Shown: positions 23,794-36,220, counted from the first letter of the stretch. The stretch: 64,000 bases of DNA from DSVZ01 sp964568145 (GCA_964568145.1 CAZMOZ010000005.1:1-64000), one strand, 5' to 3'. Numbers and translations are program-made. Notes: generated by a model not told the origin, from the sequence alone.

Positions 23794-25086
23794 ATGACAA
23801 CACGCCTTTCTCGCCGCTCGTTTCTCAAGTCTGCCGCCAGCGCCACCGCCACGCTCGCCTTGCCCCAGCTTGTGCCGGCCCGCCTGCTCGGTGCCGACGC
23901 CCCGAGCCGGAAGATCACGGTCGGTTTCATCGGCACCGGCGACCACGGCACCGGCTGGAATCTCCGCCGCTACCTGACCCTGCCCGAGGCGAAGGTGCTC
24001 GTTGTCTGCGACGTGGACGGCGCCCGGATGAAGCGCGCCAAGGAGATCGTGGACGAGCAGTACCAATCCACGGACTGCGCCATGACGAAGGACTTCCGCG
24101 AGGTGCTCGCCCGGAAGGACATTGACGCCGTGATGATCTCGACGCCCGACCACTGGCACACGCTAATCAGCGTGCTGGCCGTGCGGGCCGGCAAGGACGT
24201 GCAGTGCGAGAAACCCACGCTGAGCATTGACGAGGGCAAAATCCTCATCCGCGAGGTGCGGAAGCACAACACGGTGTTCCAGACCAGCACCGAGGACCGT
24301 TCGATCCCGGTTTACCAGCGCATGGCCGAACTGGTCCGCAACGGCCGCATCGGCAAATTGCAGCGCATCGAGGTCATCCTGCCGCGCCAGCCGAACGTGC
24401 CCGGCGATCCCACGCCGCAGCCCGTGCCGCCGGACTTCGACTGGGACCTGTGGCTCGGCCCCGCGCCGTTTGCGCCGTACACCAAGGACCGCGTCCACTT
24501 CAACTTCCGCTGGATCGAGGATTACTCGGGCGGGATCATCTGCGACTGGGGCACGCACCTGTTTGACACCGCGCAATGGGCGCTGGACACCGAGCGCAGC
24601 GGGCCGGTCGAGATCGAAGGCACCGGCAACTACTGGACCGGCGGCTTGTACAACACGGTCAAGGACTACGACGTGACCTTCCGCTACGCCAACGGAGTGG
24701 TGATGACCTGCAAGCCCGGCAACCCGAGCATCAAGTTCATCGGCGCCGACGGCTGGGTGGGCAACACCGGCTGGCGCGGCGACCTGCAGGCCAGTGCCGA
24801 CGCGATCAAGAACGCGCGGATCGGCCCGGACGAAATCCGCCTGTACACGAACCCCGAGGGCGAGCACCACGACTTCCTCCAGTGCGTGAAAAGCCGGAAG
24901 GACCCGTACTTCCCGGTGGACATCGGCCATCGCGTCTCCAGCGTGTGCCACCTGGCGAACATCGCCATCAAGGTGGGCCGCAAGCTCCGGTGGGATCCGG
25001 TCAAGGAGGAGTTCATCGGCGACGACACCGCCAACGAACTGCGCAAGGTCCACCCGATGCGCAAGCCGTGGACGCTGGAGGGGTAG
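23794..25086 (+). CDS. Tat-exported Gfo/Idh/MocA family oxidoreductase
   Basis: 430 residues. Signal: MTTRLSRRSFLKSAASATAT (twin Arg in SRRSFLK), cleavage near LLGADAP. The Rossmann domain begins ITVGFIGTGDHGTG (GxGxxG), with VVCDVDGARMKRA binding the cofactor. STPDHWHTLI and the family motif QCEKPTLSIDEG (EKP, with the catalytic Lys) are present. The C-terminal alpha/beta domain carries GGIICDWGTHLFDTAQWAL, where the D-x-x-x-H type residues sit. Members oxidise, reduce or cleave sugars using tightly bound NAD(P). Frame extension upstream of the ATG overlaps the divergent gene's promoter region and is rejected. Most likely works with the adjacent exported isomerase. Confidence 0.92.
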   Translation: MTTRLSRRSFLKSAASATATLALPQLVPARLLGADAPSRKITVGFIGTGDHGTGWNLRRYLTLPEAKVLVVCDVDGARMKRAKEIVDEQYQSTDCAMTKDFREVLARKDIDAVMISTPDHWHTLISVLAVRAGKDVQCEKPTLSIDEGKILIREVRKHNTVFQTSTEDRSIPVYQRMAELVRNGRIGKLQRIEVILPRQPNVPGDPTPQPVPPDFDWDLWLGPAPFAPYTKDRVHFNFRWIEDYSGGIICDWGTHLFDTAQWALDTERSGPVEIEGTGNYWTGGLYNTVKDYDVTFRYANGVVMTCKPGNPSIKFIGADGWVGNTGWRGDLQASADAIKNARIGPDEIRLYTNPEGEHHDFLQCVKSRKDPYFPVDIGHRVSSVCHLANIAIKVGRKLRWDPVKEEFIGDDTANELRKVHPMRKPWTLEG

Positions 25087-25149
25087 GGCGGGCCGCAGTG
25101 GTGCAGGCGACCTCGTCTGGGTTCGTGCCGCGGGGCGACACCCGGCCGC

Positions 25150-25256
25150 GAAGTCCGAAGTCCGACGGTCGAAGGTCGAAAGCCGGTATCTGGCATCCGT
25201 CGTCCAACGAACCACGAACCAGAATTGCCAGGCTCGCCAGAATTTCGCCCCACCGC
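25150..25256. repeat. Array of degenerate short-word repeats
   Basis: GAAGTCCGAAGTCCGACGGT, CGAAGGTCGAAAG, GAACCACGAACCAGAATTGC and AGGCTCGCCAGAATTTCGCC follow in turn, matching words at 0.35, 29.8, 40.5 and 50.0 kb. Together with flanking sequence it fills the 252-nt gap before the next gene. No coding signal. Confidence 0.7.
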
Positions 25257-25338
25257 GTCAAGGCTGGACCGGCAAGAAACCTGGATGCGCTCCTTCGCGT
25301 CGCTTGGCTTGGCGGCTTGGCGGTCGTAGGTTGGCGGC

Positions 25339-27201
25339 ATGAATAGCCGGCAGGTGCATCGTTTCCACCGTCGGGCGAAATTCACCGGCGCTGCGCTGGC
25401 CCTGGCCTTCCTCTTGGCCTGCTTGCCTGCGACCGGCGCCCAACTTTACCAGGTGGTGCGGGACAGCTCTTTCACCCCGGTCGGTGACGGGCCGAGCCTG
25501 CCTTTGCGCGGGACATTCCGGCTGGTGCCCCAAGTCAGCCCCTTGGACTGGGAGCAGTTCATGGTGGAACTGGTGCGGTTGGAAACGACGGTTGCCGGCG
25601 GCGCGGCACAGGTCTGGCGCGGCTCCGGCTTTTACTCGCGGGGCGGCCGCGCGGAGTTCACCCAGCGGCTCTGGCTGGACCTGAGCAATGGCGCCGACGC
25701 CGTCCGGTTCGATTCCGGCACCGTGCCGGCCGACGCCGGCTGGCCGGACTTGGATTTGATCCTGAACGCGCCCGGCGGCCAGGGGTCGATCCTGCGGCTC
25801 CAGGCGGTGCCGGAACTGGCGCGCTGGCATTACCGGTCCGTGGCCGGCACGACCTGGCTCGATGATTGCGCCGTGTGTGACCGACCGCCAATCCTCGTGC
25901 CGGTGGCGGGCGGCTTCGATCTGGTCCACACCGGGGGCAACCCGCTCTTCGAGCGCTATCACGTCTTGAACCTTCGCCTCAGCGATGGCTTCGAGCCGCC
26001 CGGCGTGGAAATCACCGGCGAAGGCGTGGTCGAAATCGGCGGCGAGGTCGCGATTCAACAACGCTGGACACTGCACTTGAACGCGCGCACGCCGGCCGGG
26101 ACCCGCGCGGCCACGTTGCAGAATCCCAACCTTGCCCCGGCGCGTTTGTGGCCGATGCTGTCGGCCGAACTGGTCGAGGACGGCGGCACGGACTTCTCGC
26201 GCTTTTACCTGGCCCTGGCCGTTGCCCCGTTTCGGGAACTGTGGTTCACCACCACCCACGGCCTCACCTCCGGCACTGGCGGAGAGCCATTCAAGCGTGT
26301 AAGCGGCTCAGACCTGCTCAGCGATGCCGGCCGGGTGGTGGTGGCGGGCGCGACGTTGCTCAAAGGCGCCGGCCTGGCGCCGGAGTTGGGCATTGACGGC
26401 TTCGACGTGATTCCCGGCAGCGGCGGCAACGTGGCGTTCAGCATTGACCGCGCGGCGGTCAGCTCGTCGCTGGGCGAAGTCAGCGGCGGCGATCTGGTCA
26501 CAAGCCAGGGACAGATGTTGTGGCGGAACCACGATCTGCTCGCTGCGTTCGGGTTCATGCCGCCGGTGCCGGACCTCGGCCTCGACGCGGTCTCTTTGCG
26601 TCCTGACGACGAATACTGGTTCTCGGTGCGCGAGCCGGCCTTCTCCGAAAAGCAGGGGCGCCTGATCGGCCGGGGCGATTTGCTGTCCAGCCGGGGCCAG
26701 GTGGTGCGTGCGCACACTGCGTTGCTGGCGCGGTTCAAGCCCGCCGAGCCGGACCGGGACCACGGCTTGGACGCGTTCTTCGTGTGGCCGTCGGGCGAGG
26801 TGTGGTTCTCGGTCGAGGAAGGCTTCCCGGACGGCGCGCTCGGGCCCATCACCGACGGCGACCTGCTGAGCGACCAGGGATACGTGGTGATGCGGAATCT
26901 GGATTTGGTGCGGGCGTTTCAACCGCTTGAAGACCTGGCGAACTTCGGCCTCGAAGGACTGCTGGTGATCTCGGACGCGCAGCCGGTCACCGGGCCGCCG
27001 AAGCTGAACCAGCTCAAGCGAACGCCCGCCGGCTTGGAATTGACCTGGCAGGGCCCGGGCCGGGTGTTCCAAGTCGAAGCCACTGGGCGGCTCGACGATC
27101 CGTTTGCGGCGCTTTCGCCGGTGTTGCCGGCGGCGGGCTGGACGGTTTCCTTGGAAGAGCCGGTCGCCAGCAGCGGCTTTTACCGGCTGCGCGCGTGGTG
27201 A
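25339..27201 (+). CDS. Secreted protein with four ~60-residue tandem repeats and FYRLR-type C-terminus
   Basis: 620 residues of unrecognised function. A signal peptide (about 15-34, FTGAALALAFLLACLPATGA) leads into a beta-rich region to about residue 295. Four tandem repeats follow, at about 300-359, 364-423, 426-483 and 487-545. Each fits xxWFSVxxxF...G...GDLLSxxGxVVxxNxxLLxxF.P......GLDAxxV, with the pair of small acidic turns (GDLLS, GLDAF) kept. The last 70 residues form an Ig/fibronectin-like sheet ending PVASSGFYRLRAW, a tail I associate with secreted verrucomicrobial proteins. The repeats suggest a beta-propeller or solenoid surface; ligand unknown. Convergent with the EF-hand protein. 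Confidence 0.75.
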   Translation: MNSRQVHRFHRRAKFTGAALALAFLLACLPATGAQLYQVVRDSSFTPVGDGPSLPLRGTFRLVPQVSPLDWEQFMVELVRLETTVAGGAAQVWRGSGFYSRGGRAEFTQRLWLDLSNGADAVRFDSGTVPADAGWPDLDLILNAPGGQGSILRLQAVPELARWHYRSVAGTTWLDDCAVCDRPPILVPVAGGFDLVHTGGNPLFERYHVLNLRLSDGFEPPGVEITGEGVVEIGGEVAIQQRWTLHLNARTPAGTRAATLQNPNLAPARLWPMLSAELVEDGGTDFSRFYLALAVAPFRELWFTTTHGLTSGTGGEPFKRVSGSDLLSDAGRVVVAGATLLKGAGLAPELGIDGFDVIPGSGGNVAFSIDRAAVSSSLGEVSGGDLVTSQGQMLWRNHDLLAAFGFMPPVPDLGLDAVSLRPDDEYWFSVREPAFSEKQGRLIGRGDLLSSRGQVVRAHTALLARFKPAEPDRDHGLDAFFVWPSGEVWFSVEEGFPDGALGPITDGDLLSDQGYVVMRNLDLVRAFQPLEDLANFGLEGLLVISDAQPVTGPPKLNQLKRTPAGLELTWQGPGRVFQVEATGRLDDPFAALSPVLPAAGWTVSLEEPVASSGFYRLRAW

Positions 27202-27267
27202 CTGTAACGACGGCGACGCGGGCAGAAAAAACGGGACGCCGACGCGGGCACAAAACCAGAAGCAACA

Positions 27268-27287
27268 AGCCCGGCCGGAGCCGGGCT
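27268..27287. terminator. Hairpin between convergent genes
   Basis: Perfect 8-bp stem AGCCCGGC, tetraloop CGGA, GCCGGGCT between the stops at 27201 and 27318. No T tract. Just before it is a direct repeat, GACGGCGACGCGGGCAGAAA and GACGCCGACGCGGGCACAAA. Confidence 0.5.
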
Positions 27288-27317
27288 GGCGCGAATCCGT
27301 GAAAGTGGCAGCCAGTG

Positions 27318-29597
27318 CTATTTGGCGGCCGGCGCGTTGGTCGCGGCGGTGGCCGCCGCCGCTTCCGCGGCTTTCTTTTTGGCCGCCTCCTCTTTTGCTT
27401 CCTTTTCCTTGCGCTGGATTTCCTCGGTAGACCGGCCTAACCGCCCGTCGGTCAGGCGGTAAACCCAGCCGTAGCTGTTGAGCAGGCTGTACAAGAAGCA
27501 GACCGCCACGATCACGGCGAGCAGCTTGGGCCAGACGGCCGGCCGCTCGGCGAAGGGGTCTCCCGCGCCTGCCACGGCACCCGGCGGCACGGCGGCCACC
27601 TGGGTGAGCGAGGCGCCGAACGGCACGTTCAGCCGGGCGCGCGCGTTCACGGCCCAGCCGTTGGCGTCCAGCAGTGGTCCCAGGTTGCGTTTCCGCAACT
27701 TCAGCCAGGCGATGAGCATGGACGGCCCGGAGACGAGCAGCAACAGTCCGACCACCGCGAGGCAGACCTGCCAGAACGGCAGCTTGAGCAGCCCGGTGGC
27801 GTAGCCGGCGATGGCGGCGAACGCCGTGCTCAACGCGCCGAAGGCCACGCCCAAGGCGGCCACGGTGCCGACGTCCACCTTCTTCGGTTCAGGCCTGGCG
27901 GCGGTCTTGTCCGCCTGCGCGGCGGCGGTGGCGGCCTGGGCCAGCTTGGCGTCGGAGGCGGCCTCCGCGGCGGCGGCGCGCTTGGCCACCTGTTCTTCGA
28001 TCAGCCGGACCAGCTTTTTGTACGGCGCCCAGAACGCTTGGCGGATGCTGATCGGGTTGTCCACGATCTTGGTGATGGTGGCGTCCCAGTCGCGGCCTTT
28101 GCGGTCGTAAAACACGCCGTTGCGGCCGACCATGAGGTTGTCCGCGTCGCCGTTGGTGAACGCGGCCACGATCTGTACCTTCTCGCCGCTGCCTTTGCGT
28201 GTGCAGTCGCAGTAGGCGAGGTACGTCCCCGCCAGCGCGGCCAGCGCGGCGTGTTTGCCGGCGTCCTCGACACGCAGACACAGTTCGCAACTGCGCTGAT
28301 CCAAGTACAGCGTGCCGGCTTGGAAGATCGCCGCCTCACTGCGATCGTAGAAATCCTTGAAGTTGACGAAATTTAGGCAGAGTAGGTGCAGGTCGCGGTG
28401 AAACCGGACCAGCTTTTCGACCGTGGCAATGGCCTGGACCTTGGCGTCCTCGGCCTTGTCCCGGGCGATCAGCCCGGCGAGCGTGTCCCTGCCGGCACCG
28501 GCGAGGATGTCCCGGACCCGCGCGATGCCGAGCTTTTCCACGCTGCCGGCGGGCTTGGCGGCCATCCAGGTTTCAAACGGGGCCAGCTTCGCGCACAGCT
28601 CCGCCCAGTCGGTTTCCGTGAGTTCCGCCTTGTCGCCGAGCAACGGTTGGACGGCGGTGGCGTGAAGCTGGGCGATGGCGCCGGCCCAGGCGGGGTTCAC
28701 GCCGGTTTTCAGCGGCAAGGGCTTGCCCGCCGCCACCGTGGCCAGCGGAAAGCCGCTGACCTCCATCGCGGTGATGGACAGGTCTCTCGCGGCCACGGCG
28801 AGGTATTCCTTTTCCTCGCGGTTCAGCGCGGCTAGGGCGCGCGGGTCAAACGCGGCCAGCCGACAGCGGCCAAAGTAATCATCCACCTTGGTTTTGACGG
28901 CCTGAAGGGCGGCCACAGCCGCGGCGGTGGCTTCGCCGAGGGGTTTAATGCCGGCGGCGTTGGTTTCGGCCAGCTTCAACCAGGTGTCCCACGCGGCGCA
29001 TTCCGCGAAGAACTGGTCCACCCGGGCCTGGCTGACGCCCGGTTTGCCGGAGCGGTCGGTTTCAGCGCCCAGGCAGGTGATGATGTCAGCCAGAAGCGCC
29101 CGCGTGGCATCGTCGGCGGCGGATTCGGCCACGATGATGCCGTCGCCGTTGAAGGCGGTCTGGGCGAGAATCAGGGCGGTGTCCGTGACCTCGGCCATGC
29201 TGATGGCCGGGGCGTCCGCCTTGCCGAGGTGCGCGAGAATCTGTCGCGCCGAGGCCAGCACGGTCTGGCCCTCGATGGTGGCGTCGTTGATGGCGTCCAG
29301 CGCGAGCGACGGGGAATGCTTGACGAGGTCGTCGGGATTCTTGAGCAGGCCGCCGGCCCATTTGAGGGCGGCGATCAGTTCCGGCGCGCGGATGCGGCCA
29401 TCCTTGTCGGAGTCAATGAGCGCCAGGGTCTGGGGATCGAAGGCGAGGCCGGTGGTGGGACAGGCCAAGGCGACCCAGAGTTTCTGGTCGAGCTGGTCGA
29501 GCGCCAGCAGGTCGGCGCCGGTGTCGAGTCGGACTTGATCGAAGCCGCCGGCGCGGAAGAAACGCCAAGGGTGGGCAAAGCCCTTTGCGGAGGTCAT
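27318..29597 (-). CDS. Hypothetical EF-hand membrane protein
   Basis: 759 residues; function not recognised. An EF-hand loop DSDKDGRIRAPE (residues 62-73) has every calcium ligand position filled. A second, degenerate loop FNGDGIIVAES lies about 80 residues later. The long middle is helical and includes FVNFKDFYDRSEAAIFQAGT and CDCTRKGSGEKV. Near the C-terminus are two or three membrane helices (VAALGVAFGALSTAFAAIAG, FWQVCLAVVGLLLLVSGPSM, LLAVIVAVCFLYSLL), ending in an Ala/Lys/Glu-rich tail. I use the ATG at 29597 (MTSAKGFAHPWRFF). The frame is open for 177 more codons, but these translate the upstream repeat unit. Probably an envelope-anchored calcium-binding protein (inference). Confidence 0.7.
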   Translation of the reverse strand: MTSAKGFAHPWRFFRAGGFDQVRLDTGADLLALDQLDQKLWVALACPTTGLAFDPQTLALIDSDKDGRIRAPELIAALKWAGGLLKNPDDLVKHSPSLALDAINDATIEGQTVLASARQILAHLGKADAPAISMAEVTDTALILAQTAFNGDGIIVAESAADDATRALLADIITCLGAETDRSGKPGVSQARVDQFFAECAAWDTWLKLAETNAAGIKPLGEATAAAVAALQAVKTKVDDYFGRCRLAAFDPRALAALNREEKEYLAVAARDLSITAMEVSGFPLATVAAGKPLPLKTGVNPAWAGAIAQLHATAVQPLLGDKAELTETDWAELCAKLAPFETWMAAKPAGSVEKLGIARVRDILAGAGRDTLAGLIARDKAEDAKVQAIATVEKLVRFHRDLHLLCLNFVNFKDFYDRSEAAIFQAGTLYLDQRSCELCLRVEDAGKHAALAALAGTYLAYCDCTRKGSGEKVQIVAAFTNGDADNLMVGRNGVFYDRKGRDWDATITKIVDNPISIRQAFWAPYKKLVRLIEEQVAKRAAAAEAASDAKLAQAATAAAQADKTAARPEPKKVDVGTVAALGVAFGALSTAFAAIAGYATGLLKLPFWQVCLAVVGLLLLVSGPSMLIAWLKLRKRNLGPLLDANGWAVNARARLNVPFGASLTQVAAVPPGAVAGAGDPFAERPAVWPKLLAVIVAVCFLYSLLNSYGWVYRLTDGRLGRSTEEIQRKEKEAKEEAAKKKAAEAAAATAATNAPAAK

Positions 29598-29691
29598 GCG
29601 AGTGTTTGGGGTTGGGCTGTCAACTCTCTGAGGCGGCACAGTAGCCGGGCGGCGGCCGCGCGCAATGCCCGAATTGCGGCGGGATTTGGTG

Positions 29692-30042
29692 GGACGCGGC
29701 TCACTTTTGGGCCGGTCCGGCCTAGATGGGGTGGGGCGAGACTCCGTCGAGCCCTGATGGGTTGGTTCCTTGTTCTTGGTTCCTGGGTCGTGATTCGAGG
29801 CAAACGTATGCCGGATGCCTGTTGCCGGATGGCAGAAACCAGCCTTCGGATTTCGGATTTCGGACTTCGGATTTCGCGGCCACCGGTCGCGCCGGTGGGG
29901 CGAGACTCCGTCGAACCCTGACCTTCCCGGGCTGCGGTCGGCAGACCGCAGCCCAACGGGCGGGTCGCCCGCAGCACAGTCCAGGCAAGGTCGCCTGGGC
30001 GACTCCGGTCCGCTCGTTGCCGCACCAAAGTGAGACGCGCCC
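29692..30042. repeat. MITE-like unit with nested insertion
   Basis: Ends are inverted repeats: GGACGCGGCTCACTTTTGG on the left, and the complement of GGGGCGCGTCTCACTTTGG on the right. The outline matches the 57.6-kb unit end to end: GGTCCGGCCT, TGGGGCGAGACTCCGTCGAG, then hairpins GGGCTGCGGTC/GACCGCAGCCC, GCGGGT/CGCCCGC-type and CAGGC/GCCTG. Here about 150 nt of short-word array (GGTTCCTTGTTCTTGGTTCC, CGGATTTCGGATTTCGGACT) is inserted. The TGGGGCGAGACTCCGTCGA word is repeated on both sides of the insertion. Confidence 0.8.
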
Positions 30043-30127
30043 CTTTGGCGCGGGGCAAAAAACGGCGTGAGAATGTCAAGAAACGCCGAGCACCGGCCTC
30101 GGAGCGCCATAGGCTGGGTGGCGTTCA

Positions 30128-30874
30128 ATGCACAGGACTTCCCGCCGATCCCGGCCCCAAGGCGTGAGCCGCGCGCTGCGCGGCTGCCTGCTGTTCGCCG
30201 GGTGCCCGGCCGCAGTGCTGGCCCGGATCGCGGCGATCACTGTGGAGCGGTCGCTGGCGGCTGGCGAGTACCTGTACCACGAAGGCTCGCGGGTCCACGG
30301 CCTTTACGTGGTGCGCTCGGGTGCGGTCAAAGTTCACCGCGTCAATGCCTTCGGCCGCGAGCAGGTGATCCACGTTTACCGGTCGCTGGAGTCCTTTGCC
30401 GAGGAATCACTGCTGGCCGCAGGCGGTCATGATGCCTGCGCGTCCGCGACCGAGCCCACGAAGGTGCTGTTGATCCGCCGAGCGGAATTCTTGGGCTTGC
30501 TGCGCTGCCAGCCGGAGCTGGCGCTGGGTGTGTTGCGGTCTTTGCACCGGCAGCTTCAGATTCTGGTGAGTCTGCTGGACGACCTGACGTTGAAGGACGT
30601 GAAAACCCGTTTCGCCCAATGGCTTTTGCAGCAGTGCCCCGACCCGGCGAGCCCGGAGCCGATCCGCATCCGGCTGCCTTCAACCAAGCGGGTGCTCGCC
30701 GCGGAACTGGGCACGGCGAGTGAAACGCTTTCGCGGACGGTGGCGAAGTTCCGCGCGGAGAAGCTCTTGAGCGTGCAGGGCGACGCCTGGATGCTCGACT
30801 GCCCGCGCACGCTCGCGCGGTGGTTGCGCCCCAAGGCGGTGGTTGAACCCGGCGCGGTGCCGGGTCAGCCTTGA
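30128..30874 (+). CDS. Crp/Fnr-family transcriptional regulator
   Basis: 248 residues. Cyclic-nucleotide-binding-like sensor domain (about 20-140): LAAGEYLYHEGSRVHGLYVV, RSGAVKVHRVNAFGREQVIH and a less typical SFAEESLLAAGG in place of the phosphate-binding GE..L......R.A cassette. Then the dimer helix and a Crp winged helix with recognition region KRVLAAELGTASETLSRTVA. There are two or three Cys (CLLFAGC, ACASATE) but not the FNR iron-sulfur arrangement. Since the cAMP pocket residues are not clearly conserved, the signal may be redox, a small molecule, or none. hppA follows after 160 nt containing a hairpin, and may be separately transcribed. The ATG at 30128 is the first; later starts are possible. 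Confidence 0.88.
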   Translation: MHRTSRRSRPQGVSRALRGCLLFAGCPAAVLARIAAITVERSLAAGEYLYHEGSRVHGLYVVRSGAVKVHRVNAFGREQVIHVYRSLESFAEESLLAAGGHDACASATEPTKVLLIRRAEFLGLLRCQPELALGVLRSLHRQLQILVSLLDDLTLKDVKTRFAQWLLQQCPDPASPEPIRIRLPSTKRVLAAELGTASETLSRTVAKFRAEKLLSVQGDAWMLDCPRTLARWLRPKAVVEPGAVPGQP

Positions 30875-30978
30875 AGGCGCCGGAAGACCGGAGCGGGCGG
30901 CGGTGCGGAGGGAATTAGTCCCGATTGGAAACGAACTTGACTAGATGCAGCGGTTCAAATACGTGCCTCGTATGTTTT

Positions 30979-30999
30979 CCGGCCCGCGAGGCCGGTTTT
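30979..30999 (+). terminator. Stem-loop with short T tract between crp-like gene and hppA
   Basis: CCGGCC, loop CGCGA, GGCCGG, then TTTT. It lies 105 nt after the regulator stop and only 36 nt before the hppA ATG. It could terminate the regulator transcript, or act as an attenuator in the hppA leader if transcription begins near TTGACT at 30937. Both are inference. Confidence 0.5.
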
Positions 31000-31034
31000 G
31001 TGTGTAAACTGACCATAGCCATCGAACCAAACCT

Positions 31035-33572
<2,538 letters not shown>

Positions 33573-33599
33573 CGCTCCGCCCGCAAGCTCCGCTCCGCA

Positions 33600-33641
33600 C
33601 CGGCCACGAATCGCCCCGCGGTTCGTGGCCGGGCTGCTTTT
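33600..33641 (+). terminator. Rho-independent-like terminator of hppA
   Basis: Perfect 11-bp stem CCGGCCACGAA (33600-33610) and TTCGTGGCCGG (33622-33632), followed by GCTGCTTTT. It begins 27 nt after the hppA stop. Among the stronger terminator candidates in the window. Confidence 0.8.
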
Positions 33642-33730
33642 GCCCTCCGAAATTGATTGGAGGGGTGGGCGTCGCGAGCACCAGCCTGCTTCGGCGCCAC
33701 AGACGTGGACGCCAAGCAGCAGTGGTAGCA

Positions 33731-33924
33731 GCAGCCATCCTGGCTGCCGGTGAGGGCCGCATCCCGCCGCCCGGCAACAGGTGGCCGGCCCCTGGCTCAG
33801 TGGCTGACGGGCGCCGCTTCCCGGCAAAAGATGGCCTGCCCCACCGGGTGACCCTCCTGTGTGGCGTTGCGGATGTGGAGCCGACGGGCGGGAGCCCGGC
33901 TCACCGGCAGGCTGGAAGCCTGCC
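33731..33924. repeat. Multi-hairpin cassette upstream of ruvB
   Basis: Stems GCAGCCA/TGGCTGC (33731-33747), GAGCCG/CGGCTC with inner GGGC/GCCC (33878-33902) and GGCAGGCT/AGCCTGCC (33906-33924). The middle GGCCGGCCCCTGGCTCAG recurs near 36.26 kb. The 437-nt spacer between hppA and ruvB holds this and nothing that looks coding. Confidence 0.65.
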
Positions 33925-34009
33925 GCCACCCGGCAACCGCCCACGCTACAGCGTGTGAGGCCCGCTTTTACCTTGTTCGGCCCGCTCGGTTTCACCATCC
34001 TTTCGCGTC

Positions 34010-35025
<1,016 letters not shown>

Positions 35026-35029
<4 letters not shown>

Positions 35030-35964
35030 CCCCGCACGGCCTAGCCCGTGAGGCGGCCGGCGCGGAGCCGGCCCGCCGCCTGCCGCGTTCGTTCAAGGAC
35101 CTCACGCCGAGCAAGGCGTTTGATCCGCGCAGCTTCTTCCGCGAGGTGGTGTGGAAATCCCTCCGGACCCGGCGGCGGGGCGAGCACCGGCTGTTCCTCT
35201 CGCCCAAGCTCAATCCCGGGCAGGTCGCCATCACCTGGATCGGCCACGCGTCGTTTCTGATTCAGTTCAGCGACCTGAACGTGCTCATTGACCCGAACTT
35301 CGCGAACTGGCTGTTCCTGCTCAAGCGTCTGCGCCGCGCCGGGCTGCACCTCAAGGACCTGCCCGCCGCCGAGGTGGTGCTGCTCACGCACGCGCACTTC
35401 GACCATTTCCACAAGCCCACGCTCCGGCGCCTGCCCTCGCCGCGCATCGCCGTCGCCCCGTGGGGCGTGGCGGAACTGACGCGCGGCCTGGGCTTCGACC
35501 GCGTGCTCGAGCTGGAATGGTGGGAGACCTTCCAGCGACGCGGCCTGCAAGTGACGCTCACGCCCTCGAAACACTGGGGCGCGCGCACGCTGGGCGACCA
35601 CCACCGCGGCTATGGCGGCTTCGTGCTCGAACACCAGGGCCGCCGCATCTACCACGCCGGCGACAGCGCGTACTTCGAGGGCTTCAAGGAAATCGGCCGC
35701 CGCTGCGCGCCGGAGATCGCGCTGCTGCCCATCGGCGCCTACCACCCGGAGGGCCTGCGCAACGTCCACATGGGCCCCGAGGACGCTCTCCAAGTGTTTC
35801 GCGACCTGGGCGCGCGCTGGCTGGTGCCGATGCATTACGGCACGTTCCGGCTGTCGTTCGAGGACATGGAGGAGCCGCCGCACCGCCTGCGCGAGCTGGC
35901 CCGGCGCGCCGGGCTGGTGTCCCACCTGCGGATTCTCGAAGAAGGCGTGCCGCACGTGTTCTGA
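35026..35964 (+). CDS. MBL-fold metallo-hydrolase (NAPE-PLD/UlaG-like)
   Basis: 312 residues. Beta-lactamase fold with TWIGHASFLIQ and VLIDPNF early, the zinc motif THAHFDHFHKP (HAHFDH, about 122-127), SKHWGART with a later His ligand, IYHAGDSAYFEGF with the bridging Asp, and LPIGAYHPEG and VPMHYGTF as last ligand regions. This arrangement matches the group of N-acyl-phosphatidylethanolamine phospholipase D-like and UlaG-like hydrolases; the substrate may be a phosphodiester or lactone, unproven. The GTG at 35026 overlaps the ruvB stop. The overlap with ruvB suggests operon membership but not necessarily shared function. Confidence 0.85.
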
Positions 35965-35971
35965 ACCCGAT

Positions 35972-36024
35972 AACCGCAGTTGGGCAGGCGGGACGCACTG
36001 CGCTGCGGCCAACTTCGGTTTTCA
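35972..36024 (+). terminator. Stem-loop after the ruvB-MBL unit
   Basis: AACCGCAGTTGG (35972-35983) pairs with CCAACTTCGGTT (36009-36020) with one mismatch, followed by TT. The loop has its own CGCACTG/CGCTGCG pairing. Terminator-like. Confidence 0.5.
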
Positions 36025-36073
36025 GGTTCACAGCAGCGGAGGCAACCAGGCGTGGAGCGAAACGGGTGAAATA

Positions 36074-36150
36074 TGGTACGCGAGGCGGGGGTCGAACCCA
36101 CAACCTTCGGCTCCGGAGGCCGACGCTCTATCCAATTGAGCTACTCGCGC
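36074..36150 (-). tRNA. tRNA-Arg, anticodon CCG
   Basis: Cloverleaf on the minus strand: acceptor GCGCGAG/CTCGCGT (G-T closing), D arm GCTC...GAGC, anticodon stem TCGGC/GCCGA with loop CTCCGGA (anticodon CCG, reads CGG), T arm GTGGG TTCGACC CCCGC, discriminator A and encoded CCA. 77 nt including CCA. Confidence 0.95.
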
Positions 36151-36220
36151 ACTGGACGCCGGGAAACTAGGCCGGCGCGGCACCCCCGGCAACAGTTTTG
36201 CGCGCCCGCGTCAAGCCGGG

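Noticed and set aside
29598..30128. N-terminal extension of the EF-hand protein to 936 residues
   Set aside because: The added 177 codons translate the MITE-like unit and short-word array; a good ATG exists at 29597.
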